Shown: positions 5,531 through 11,419 of the stretch, one piece after another | Layout of the letters: every line of letters starts with the position of its first letter | Position numbering within the stretch: position 1 is the first letter of the stretch | Assembly: GCA_026418215.1 (NCBI GenBank) | Contig: JAOABT010000029.1 | Span: forward strand, 1 to 11,419 | Reading direction: 5' to 3' | Origin: Clostridia bacterium | Lineage (GTDB): Bacteria > Bacillota > Clostridia > DSM-8532 | DNA length: 11,419 bases | Notes under the pieces: generated by a model | What the model was told of the DNA's origin: nothing | What the model saw: the letters and a program-made list of their open reading frames with translations, nothing else | The model's database searches: none | Position numbers and translations under genes: made by a program

Positions 5531-7204
5531 GTGGCACAAGTAACCTTTTTGCCCCAGCACAAAAGCATACAGGTTTCGGAGGGCACCACCATCCTGAAAG
5601 CGGCACGTCAGGCGGGCATTGTCATCGAGTCCCCCTGTAATGGCGCGGGTACCTGCGGAAAGTGCAAGGTCCGGCTTGATCAGGAATCTTTAAAGCATGT
5701 GGCTGCATCCGGAAAGCACCAGCTCTCCCGGGAAGAGGAAGAACAGGGCTACGTCTTATCCTGCGAGGCCAAAATCACGGGCGACATCCGGGTCGAGGTC
5801 ATACAAAAGCAAAAGAATGAAACGCTTAAGATACTTAGCAAGGGTCAGAGCTTTGATATCAGCCTCAAGCCGTACATAAAGAAACGTTATACCGCGAGTG
5901 AAAATGAAACCTATATCCTAGCAGGCGAAAGCCCGATTGGAAGTGAGTCCGGGGACACGACAGAAAGCATCTATGGTGTTGTTGTGGATATTGGCACCAC
6001 AACCCTCGTGGCCTCGCTGGTAAACCTTCATAGCGGCGAGGAGCTTGACACGGCTTCTGCACTCAATCCTCAAGCCGTGCACGCCCAGGATGTCCTTTCA
6101 AGAATCAAGTTTGCCTCAGAGGGAGACGGCCTCGAGGTCATGTATTCAAGCCTCATCGATGAGGTAAACGGCATGATCAGAAAGCTCACCCAGAGAACGG
6201 GCGTTTCAAAAGACAATATTTATGAGGTTATTTTCAGCGGCAACACCTGCATGCTGCATCTGGCCTCTCATACCAACCCCGAGTCTCTCGGGAAATACCC
6301 TTATAATCCGAAAGTAAAGGGTGCTCAATACCATCAGGCAAAGGCTCACCAGCTTGAAATTTCTGAATACGGGCTTATTTACCTGCCGCCCATCATCTCG
6401 GCCTATGTAGGAGCGGATATTACCTCGGGGGTTCTGGCTGCCCAGCTTCATGAGAAAAAGGGCATCACCCTGTTTGTGGATATCGGAACCAACGGCGAAA
6501 TGGTCATAAGCTTCGACGGAAGGCTCTCGGCCACCTCCACTGCCGCAGGACCGGCCTTTGAAGGCATGAATATCACCCACGGCATGAGAGCGGGCGAGGG
6601 TGCTATCGAGCTCTTTGAAATCAATGACAAAGCTGAGATAACCCTTCGGGTTATCGGTCAAACCAAAGCCATAGGCATTTGCGGGAGCGGACTTTTAGAC
6701 ATAGTAGGTGAGCTTGTGGCAGCGGGTGTGATCAATAAGAGCGGCAAGTTTATTGACCACGAAACCGGCAGTTTGCCATCAACGCTCAAGGAGCGGCTGG
6801 TCAAGCAGGACGGCAAGCTTGTCTTCCAGGTAACGCAGGACGTTTACCTGTCACAGAAGGATGTACGCCAGGTACAGCTTGCCAAGGGTGCGGTTCGGGC
6901 AGGCATCGAGTTCCTGCTGGACAGTAAGGGCGTTAAAGCCTCGGATGTAGATAAGGTCCTTATCGCTGGCTCCTTCGGGTACCATTTGCGAGCCAAGAGC
7001 CTCATCAACCTCGGACTTCTGCCCAGGGAGTTTGAAGGAAAGATTGATTTTGTCGGCAACACCTCAAAATCGGGCGGGCAGGCCTTTCTATTGAACGAAG
7101 AGTATAGAAATCAGATGAAGCAGGTGGTTCAAGAAGTAGAGGTTTTGGAGCTCGCCAATTATAAGGACTTCGACAAGGTTTTTGTCAGGTGTCTGGGATT
7201 TTAG
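5531..7204 (+). CDS. RamA-like reductive activator of corrinoid proteins (RACE, DUF4445)
   Basis: ATP-dependent iron-sulfur protein that reduces inactive Co(II) corrinoid back to Co(I). It has 557 residues from GTG 5531, six bases after the previous stop. Residues 1-85 form a plant-type [2Fe-2S] ferredoxin domain with C36-x5-C42-x2-C45 and C78. Residues from about 150 to the end are the ASKHA-like ATPase core, with phosphate-binding loops VDIGTTT (Asp153) and VDIGTNGE (Asp317), then AGPAFEG, GICGSGLLD and the late IAGSFG motif. This is the [2Fe-2S] activator type found in bacterial O-demethylase clusters, not the [4Fe-4S] type of methanogen RamA. Its presence confirms that the corrinoid system works at Co(I). 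It is expected to interact with the product of 2759-3412. Confidence 0.92.
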   Translation: MAQVTFLPQHKSIQVSEGTTILKAARQAGIVIESPCNGAGTCGKCKVRLDQESLKHVAASGKHQLSREEEEQGYVLSCEAKITGDIRVEVIQKQKNETLKILSKGQSFDISLKPYIKKRYTASENETYILAGESPIGSESGDTTESIYGVVVDIGTTTLVASLVNLHSGEELDTASALNPQAVHAQDVLSRIKFASEGDGLEVMYSSLIDEVNGMIRKLTQRTGVSKDNIYEVIFSGNTCMLHLASHTNPESLGKYPYNPKVKGAQYHQAKAHQLEISEYGLIYLPPIISAYVGADITSGVLAAQLHEKKGITLFVDIGTNGEMVISFDGRLSATSTAAGPAFEGMNITHGMRAGEGAIELFEINDKAEITLRVIGQTKAIGICGSGLLDIVGELVAAGVINKSGKFIDHETGSLPSTLKERLVKQDGKLVFQVTQDVYLSQKDVRQVQLAKGAVRAGIEFLLDSKGVKASDVDKVLIAGSFGYHLRAKSLINLGLLPREFEGKIDFVGNTSKSGGQAFLLNEEYRNQMKQVVQEVEVLELANYKDFDKVFVRCLGF

Positions 7205-7205
7205 C

Positions 7206-7223
7206 TTAAAGGGTTACCTTTAA
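7206..7223 (+). other. Small hairpin between the activator and DUF1847 genes
   Basis: TTAAAGG (7206-7212) and CCTTTAA (7217-7223) form a seven-pair stem with a GTTA loop just past the activator stop. No T tract follows, so read-through is expected. It may be a message-processing or stabilising element. Confidence 0.3.
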
Positions 7224-7274
7224 ATAGAAAGCAGATTAAAGGCGAAAGGTCTTTATCTAAAGGAGAGTGGTAAT

Positions 7275-7931
7275 ATGGGCAACGAAAATAAGCATTTGAG
7301 TTGCTCCGATTGTGGAGTGCTCAACTGCTATAGAAGGGACAAAAGCTTTCCTGAGTTTTGTTTAACCACCAACACGTCGGAAAAGGAAATCGACAAGATC
7401 AATGAGCTCTACCGAAAGGATGAGCTGGTATCAAAGCTTTCCTGTGCAGCCGCCTATATTGAGGGCACGTACTATGGAAAACTTACCCGGGTTGAAGAAA
7501 TCATCGCCTTTGCCAAGAAAATCGGGGCGAAGAGGATTGGTATTGCAACGTGCATCGGCCTTATGAATGAAGCCAAGATTTTTGCAAAAATTCTGAAAGC
7601 CAAGGGGCTTGAGGGCTACAGTGTGATTTGTAAGGTGGGGTCCATTGACAAGACCGAGGTAGGGGTGGAGGATGAGCTCAAAATTCAGAAGGGCTGTCAT
7701 GAATCCCTTTGCAACCCCATCTTACAGGCAAAGCTTCTCAACAAGGAAAAAACGGATCTCAATGTCATTGTAGGGCTTTGCGTGGGACACGACTCCCTTT
7801 TTATAAAATATTCCAAGGCACCGGTCACAACCTTGATCACCAAGGACCGGGTGTTAGGTCACAATCCTGCAGCCGCCCTCTACACCAGCGGCTTTTACTA
7901 TAAAAGACTTCTGCAGGAAGAAGATAAATGA
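7275..7931 (+). CDS. DUF1847 cysteine-rich protein, probably metal-binding
   Basis: A 218-residue cytoplasmic protein recognised as DUF1847. It begins with a metal-site-like cluster, C10-x2-C13-x4-C18-x10-C29, and has further cysteines at 57, 93, 119, 141, 146 and 169, in conserved-looking settings such as LSCAAAYIEG, GIATCIGL, GCHESLCNP and GLCVGHDS. That many cysteines in an anaerobe suggests an iron-sulfur or zinc site. Start: ATG behind AGGAG (7261-7265). It lies between the corrinoid activator and the importer, 18 bases before the latter. Members of this family often sit by corrinoid methyltransferase genes; that is from memory of the family, and no biochemical role is established to my knowledge. 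It could help corrinoid redox activation, zinc delivery to the two methyltransferases, or handling of a sulfur compound; all are guesses. Confidence 0.8.
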   Translation: MGNENKHLSCSDCGVLNCYRRDKSFPEFCLTTNTSEKEIDKINELYRKDELVSKLSCAAAYIEGTYYGKLTRVEEIIAFAKKIGAKRIGIATCIGLMNEAKIFAKILKAKGLEGYSVICKVGSIDKTEVGVEDELKIQKGCHESLCNPILQAKLLNKEKTDLNVIVGLCVGHDSLFIKYSKAPVTTLITKDRVLGHNPAAALYTSGFYYKRLLQEEDK

Positions 7932-7949
7932 TAACAGGAGGACGATGAA

Positions 7950-9041
7950 ATGATCAAAAAAATAATCGCAGCCATACTGTCGCTCGTGATGCTAACAGTA
8001 GTCTTCACAGCATGTGGCAATAGCAAAACAGCCGTAGGAAGCGGCTCACCAAGCGCTTCACAAAGCGCCCAGACCAACACTCCCAAGGAGCTAAAGAAGT
8101 TCAATGTGGGTTATCTCCCCTCTACAGGGCATATCCTGTACTTCATTGCACAGGAAAAGGGCTATTTCAAAGAAGAGGGACTTGATACGGAGCTTTTCCA
8201 GTTCAATAACTCCGGCGAAGGCATTAATGCCATTCTGGCAGGAAAGCTCGACGCGGGCTCCTTCGGAACAGCGCCGCCGTTGACCTTCATCACAAAGGGC
8301 AATGATTTGACCATCTTTGGCGGACAAATGGCCGAGGGCCACGCCATCATCACAAAGCCCGAAAATGCAGAGACCTTTAAGGACATCAAAAACTTCAAGG
8401 GCAAGACCATTGCAACTGTAAGACTAGCCACCGGTGACATCGTCTTTCGAGGCGGATTCACAGAGGCGGGCATCGACTGGAAGAAGGATATGACCATCAA
8501 CGAGCTCGAATCTCCCGCTGCCGTGCTTGAGGCGGTTAAAAAGGGAAGCGTGGATGCCGGTATCGTTTGGACACCCTTCAGAAAAATGGCTGAGGACCAG
8601 GGGCTGGTTGTCGTCCAATACAGCGGAGATGTGCATGGAATGTCCAACCACCCCTGCTGCCGTCAGGTGGCTTTAACCGAAAAGCTTAAAGCCAATCCCA
8701 GCGACTATGAGCATTTCCTTGCGGCCCTCATTAAGGCCTACAAATTCTATAAGACCAATCAGGCAGAATCCATCGATATTCTTTCAAAATATGTCAAGGT
8801 TGACAAGGCCATTCTTGAAAAGGAAACCTACGGCGGACACATCGCCTCTAACCCCGATCCCAACCGTGAAGGTGTAGAGAAGTTCTGGGAATTCATGAAC
8901 AAGATTGGCTACATCAAATCGGATATCAATATCGGCGACCACATCAACACAACCCTTTACAAGAATGCACTTGACTCCGTGCTTCAACAGTACCCGGACG
9001 ACGAGATATTCAAGCAGCTTAAGGCCGATTTCAAGGAATAA
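7950..9041 (+). CDS. ABC transporter substrate-binding lipoprotein, NMT1/SsuA type
   Basis: Captures the transport substrate at the outer face of the membrane and hands it to the permease. It has 363 residues. A lipoprotein signal is clear: KK at 3-4, a hydrophobic stretch 5-19, lipobox FTAC with lipidated Cys22, then a Ser/Gly-rich linker to about residue 48. The periplasmic-type binding domain follows, with the family pattern of GYLPSTGHILYFIAQEKGYF, a GKLDAGSFGTAPP loop, KGKTIAT and DAGIVWTPF. The pair of cysteines in NHPCCRQ is a marked local feature. Start: ATG behind AGGAGG. It is the first of three importer genes. This superfamily takes sulfonates, taurine, nitrate, thiamin precursors and some aromatic acids, so the ligand is not determined; the context suggests the methylated substrate of the upstream enzymes. 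Confidence 0.88.
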   Translation: MIKKIIAAILSLVMLTVVFTACGNSKTAVGSGSPSASQSAQTNTPKELKKFNVGYLPSTGHILYFIAQEKGYFKEEGLDTELFQFNNSGEGINAILAGKLDAGSFGTAPPLTFITKGNDLTIFGGQMAEGHAIITKPENAETFKDIKNFKGKTIATVRLATGDIVFRGGFTEAGIDWKKDMTINELESPAAVLEAVKKGSVDAGIVWTPFRKMAEDQGLVVVQYSGDVHGMSNHPCCRQVALTEKLKANPSDYEHFLAALIKAYKFYKTNQAESIDILSKYVKVDKAILEKETYGGHIASNPDPNREGVEKFWEFMNKIGYIKSDINIGDHINTTLYKNALDSVLQQYPDDEIFKQLKADFKE

Positions 9042-9049
9042 GGGAGGGA

Positions 9050-9079
9050 GGGAGGAAATGCCCCAGGGCATTTCCTTCC
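9050..9079 (+). promoter_or_regulatory. Long hairpin between binding protein and ATPase genes
   Basis: Arm 9050-9063 (GGGAGGAAATGCCC) pairs with 9066-9079 over 14 positions with one G-U. No T tract follows, so full termination is unlikely. Such a hairpin may protect the upstream message and let the binding protein be made in excess over the ATPase and permease. It also buries the binding site and ATG of the leader ORF at 9058. Confidence 0.6.
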
Positions 9080-9090
9080 ATTCAATTTGA
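9058..9090 (+). other. Ten-codon leader ORF overlapping the ATPase start
   Basis: ATG 9058-9060, behind repeated GGGAGG units (9042-9055), encodes [10 protein letters not shown] and ends at TGA 9088-9090. That stop overlaps TTG 9087-9089, the only plausible start of the ATPase (TTGA overlap). The ATPase start has no binding site of its own, so ribosomes finishing this peptide probably restart on TTG. The peptide need not have a function. Confidence 0.5.
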
Positions 9091-9893
9091 GTAAGATTAA
9101 CCTTCAAAATGTAACACTGCGCTATGAAGATAAGAACGCAAGCTATACCGCGGTGCAGGACATCAACTTTTCGGTGGCCGAGGGTGAATTTGTCAGCATC
9201 ATAGGACCCAGTGGCTGCGGGAAAAGCACGCTGCTCAGCATGTTTGCCGGCCTCAATTTTCCAACCGACGGAAGCATCCTTTTGGATGGCAAGGAGATTG
9301 AAGGGACCGGAACCGACAGGGGTGTGGTTTTTCAGCATTATTCTCTGTTTCCGTGGATGAGCGCACGAAAGAACATTATCTTCGGAATCAAGCAGGTTCA
9401 CAAGGAAAAGACCAAAAAAGAGATTGAGGCCATAGCCGACGAATATCTGGAGCTGGTGGGGCTCAAGGATTTCAAAAACAAATACCCTTCCCAGCTTTCA
9501 GGGGGTATGCAGCAGCGGGTGGCCATTGCCAGGGCGCTTGCCATGAATCCCGGAATTCTTCTCATGGATGAACCCTTCGGCGCTATCGATGCCAAAAACA
9601 GGGTCATCCTGCAGGAGCTTCTCTTGAAGCTTTGGGAGAGTGGTTCCCAAAAGAAGACGGTCGTCTTTGTCACTCATGACATTGATGAGGCCATTCTGCT
9701 TTCAGACAGGATCATTGTGATGTCCGCCGGCCCCGGAACCGTTAAAAAGGAGATAGAGGTCACCTTTGAGCGGCCCAGAAACAGAAGCCGGCTTGTGGGG
9801 TCGGAAGTCTATTCGAGCCTTCGCAACAAGCTCGTAGGCCTGTTCTACGATGATCTGCTCCTTAAGATCGGCGGCGAGGAAGTTGTGATTTAA
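9087..9893 (+). CDS. ABC transporter ATP-binding protein, SsuB/TauB/NrtD type
   Basis: Cytoplasmic ATPase subunit that powers the importer, 268 residues, usual for the family. Visible: Walker [10 protein letters not shown] (40-48), Q-loop in [14 protein letters not shown], signature LSGGM (137-141) followed by [11 protein letters not shown], Walker B ILLMDEP with Asp161-Glu162, and switch histidine in FVTHDIDEA. The FPWMSARKN stretch is typical of the nitrate/sulfonate/taurine subgroup. The start is TTG 9087. No in-frame ATG or GTG lies between it and the upstream gene, and the nearest strong binding site is about 30 bases away, serving the leader ORF at 9058, so initiation is probably coupled. 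It is followed 16 bases later by the permease. Confidence 0.93.
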   Translation: MSKINLQNVTLRYEDKNASYTAVQDINFSVAEGEFVSIIGPSGCGKSTLLSMFAGLNFPTDGSILLDGKEIEGTGTDRGVVFQHYSLFPWMSARKNIIFGIKQVHKEKTKKEIEAIADEYLELVGLKDFKNKYPSQLSGGMQQRVAIARALAMNPGILLMDEPFGAIDAKNRVILQELLLKLWESGSQKKTVVFVTHDIDEAILLSDRIIVMSAGPGTVKKEIEVTFERPRNRSRLVGSEVYSSLRNKLVGLFYDDLLLKIGGEEVVI

Positions 9894-9909
9894 CCTTGGG
9901 GGGAACGAC

Positions 9910-10818
9910 GTGAAAAAAATATTTAATCTGACCCATGCTCTTTTTATCATATTTTTGCTTTTGCAATTACTGCCTTCAAGAAAGGCAGGAGCCGAAAGCC
10001 TGTACATACTGATTCTGGTGGTTCTCATTCAGGTGATCTACTTGCTTGTTTCCCTTTTCAGTAAAAATCGTGAAAAGGCAGAGACAGCGGGTGACGTAAC
10101 AGCCATTGTCTATTTATTTATAACGCTTTGGGAGCTTTTCACTTCCAAGCTGAATCTTTTGGATAAGCATCTGTACCCAACTCCGGGAGCCGTCATCAAG
10201 CTCTTTATTTCCGAGCTTCCTGATATGCTGAAGGGTCTGGCAAGCTCTATGGCCCTTTTAGGGAAGGGATACCTCCTTGCTCTTGCGGCAGGCATTCTGC
10301 TGGCTCTGTTTATTGGCTGGAGAAAGCGGCTTTACCGGGCTGTGAAGCCCTTCACCAAGGTGCTGGGGCCCATTCCTCCCATTGTCTATATTCCTTATGC
10401 CATTGCCATATTGCCTACGTTTAAGGCTTCATCGACCTTCATAATTTTCATTGGAGCCTTCTGGCCCATTTTTATCAACACCCTGAACGGGGTTTTCAAT
10501 GTGGAGCGCAAGATCATCGATTCGGCCAAGGCGCTGAACGTGAAGGAGCATTCCATGCTGTTTCAGGTGATTCTGCCGGCTACGCTGCCCTCTATCATCA
10601 GCGGCGCGACTATTGGTCTTGTCATGTCCTTCATTCTCTTAACGGCTGCCGAGATGATCGGTGCCACCGCAGGGCTTGGCTGGTATGTTAAATATTTTTC
10701 TGACTTTGGAGACTACACGCGGGTTATCGTCGGCATTCTCTTCATTGGTATTGTCGTGACACTCATAACCCTTGTATTCGATAAAATTGAAGCTTACCTA
10801 TTAAGATGGAGAAAGTAA
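9910..10818 (+). CDS. ABC transporter permease, SsuC/TauC type, with extra N-terminal helices
   Basis: Membrane subunit of the importer. Start GTG 9910 with GGGGGG six bases upstream; 302 residues, some 40-50 longer than common SsuC proteins. The extra length is an N-terminal region with hydrophobic segments near residues 7-22, 30-50 and 62-76. The usual BPD_transp_1 core follows, with helices near 115-135, 150-170, 173-192, 226-250 and 272-292. The EAA-like loop that contacts the ATPase lies at about 204-226 (DSAKALNVKEHSML...ILPATLP); the usual glycine of this motif is Asn210 here. Binding protein, ATPase and permease together make a complete importer if the permease forms a homodimer, as in this class. 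Substrate unknown. Confidence 0.9.
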   Translation: MKKIFNLTHALFIIFLLLQLLPSRKAGAESLYILILVVLIQVIYLLVSLFSKNREKAETAGDVTAIVYLFITLWELFTSKLNLLDKHLYPTPGAVIKLFISELPDMLKGLASSMALLGKGYLLALAAGILLALFIGWRKRLYRAVKPFTKVLGPIPPIVYIPYAIAILPTFKASSTFIIFIGAFWPIFINTLNGVFNVERKIIDSAKALNVKEHSMLFQVILPATLPSIISGATIGLVMSFILLTAAEMIGATAGLGWYVKYFSDFGDYTRVIVGILFIGIVVTLITLVFDKIEAYLLRWRK

Positions 10819-10832
10819 AAGGGGTGTACTTT

Positions 10833-11419
10833 ATGAGTGAAAAGAAGTATTGGGACGAGGCCATTGAAACCATGCCCAGAGAGCAGCTTGAGGACTATCA
10901 GCTTGAGCTCTTGAAAGGACATCTGGCCCTTGCCTATAACAAATCGGCTTACTATCGCGAGGCTTTTGACAATGCGGGAGTAAAGCCTGAGGATCTCAGA
11001 ACATTGCCAGACCTTTCTAGGTTTCCTTTTGTGAATAAGGCCATCGAGCGCGAAAGACAGCTCAAAAAGCCAATCCTCGGTGACATGACCGCTGTTGAGG
11101 AAGAAGAGGTCGTGTTTGTTTCCGCATCCAGCGGTTCAACCGGGGTGCCTACCTTGAGCCCCTTTACCAAGAAGGATTTTGAGGACTTCCAGGATACCCA
11201 GAGCCGCCTTTTCTGGTCAGCCGGCATGAGGCCCAAGGACCGTTATGTCCATGCCCTCAACTTTACCCTGTTCGTTGGAGGACCCGACGTTATAGGCGCT
11301 CAGAATCTTGGCGCACTCTGTATTTGGGCGGGAACCGTTCCTTCGGACAGACTTTTGTTTATTTTGAAGGAATTCCAGCCCACCATCATCTGGACCACGC
11401 CCTCCTATGCCTGGTATCT
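10833..11419 (+). CDS. Phenylacetate-CoA ligase-like AMP-forming enzyme (PaaK family), 3' end outside window
   Basis: Predicted to adenylate a carboxylic acid and transfer it to CoA. About 195 codons are in the window, less than half the usual 420-440. The opening YWDEAIETMPREQLEDYQLE and the following YNKSAYYREAFDNAGV segment are characteristic of PaaK and its relatives. The first nucleotide-binding loop is visible at residues 97-107 (SASSGSTGVPT), with Val where the commonest PaaK loop has Lys. The aryl/acyl pocket region and the catalytic C-terminal lysine are beyond the window. Start: ATG 10833, with AAGGGG about eight bases upstream and only 14 bases after the permease stop, so it is probably in the same operon. 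PaaK relatives also include ligases for other aromatic acids and coenzyme F390 synthetase, so the acid is not fixed. Confidence 0.85.
   Translation, partial: MSEKKYWDEAIETMPREQLEDYQLELLKGHLALAYNKSAYYREAFDNAGVKPEDLRTLPDLSRFPFVNKAIERERQLKKPILGDMTAVEEEEVVFVSASSGSTGVPTLSPFTKKDFEDFQDTQSRLFWSAGMRPKDRYVHALNFTLFVGGPDVIGAQNLGALCIWAGTVPSDRLLFILKEFQPTIIWTTPSYAWY

Noticed and set aside
6206..6661. A 151-codon minus-strand open frame within the corrinoid activator
   Set aside because: The activator is clearly coding on the plus strand over this span with its ATPase motifs, and the reverse frame shows no family signature.
9050..9079. Intrinsic terminator between the binding protein and ATPase
   Set aside because: The stem is strong but no run of T follows, and the importer genes downstream have no promoter that I can find.
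8784..9401. A 205-codon open frame on the minus strand across the binding protein and ATPase genes
   Set aside because: It lies opposite two well-supported genes, has no recognisable domain, and is what a long antisense frame in this base composition looks like.
1..11419. CRISPR arrays, rRNA, tRNA, insertion sequences or phage genes
   Set aside because: No regular repeats, clover-leaf sequences, transposase motifs or terminal inverted repeats were seen on either strand. Genome-scale tools could still find a divergent small RNA.

Overview
The window looks like the chromosome of a strict anaerobe of the Bacillota (Clostridia; an acetogen or a Desulfitobacterium/Desulfosporosinus-like organism). 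The grounds are strong AGGAGG ribosome binding sites, GTG and TTG starts, sigma-A type promoters, intrinsic terminators, a lipoprotein-type solute-binding protein, and a corrinoid methyltransferase cluster with a DUF1847 protein. Genus and species cannot be read from the sequence.

Layout. (1) Positions 1-470, minus strand: a TetR-family repressor, cut by the window edge, whose best start is separated from the rest of the gene by a 9-A tract that breaks the frame. (2) 471-629: a divergent promoter region with two inverted repeats lying on both promoters. (3) 630-1067: a one-helix membrane protein with a bacterial PH-like domain, followed by a terminator. (4) 1435-2370: cysK, cysteine synthase, with its own promoter, a tail containing a micro-ORF, and a terminator. 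(5) 2759-7931: a corrinoid methyl-transfer operon: corrinoid protein, two different MtaA/UroD-type zinc methyltransferases, a RamA-like corrinoid activator and a DUF1847 protein. (6) 7950-10818: an SsuABC/NMT1-type ABC importer (binding lipoprotein, ATPase, permease). (7) 10833 to the right edge: the start of a phenylacetate-CoA ligase-like AMP-forming enzyme. Genes 2759 to 11419 are all on the plus strand with small gaps and no terminator that I can see between them, so they probably form one transcription unit.

How it may work (inference). The importer brings in a small, probably anionic methylated compound. One MtaA-like enzyme moves its methyl group to Co(I) of the corrinoid protein, and the other moves it from methyl-Co(III) to an acceptor. 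The RamA-like protein re-reduces Co(II) when the corrinoid is accidentally oxidised. The ligase may activate the demethylated or parent acid as a CoA thioester. The substrate is not known. Two readings are open: a methoxylated aromatic acid, which fits the ligase, or a methylated sulfur compound, which fits the zinc-thiol methyltransferases and cysK.

The most unexpected observations are regulatory. cysK and the methyltransferase operon have matching promoter-plus-leader regions, with TTGACAGA and AATACTATGGA at almost identical spacing. Two genes, the TetR gene and the ABC ATPase, have a TTG start overlapping the stop of a tiny upstream ORF (TTGA). Hairpins cover ribosome binding sites after cysK and before the ATPase.
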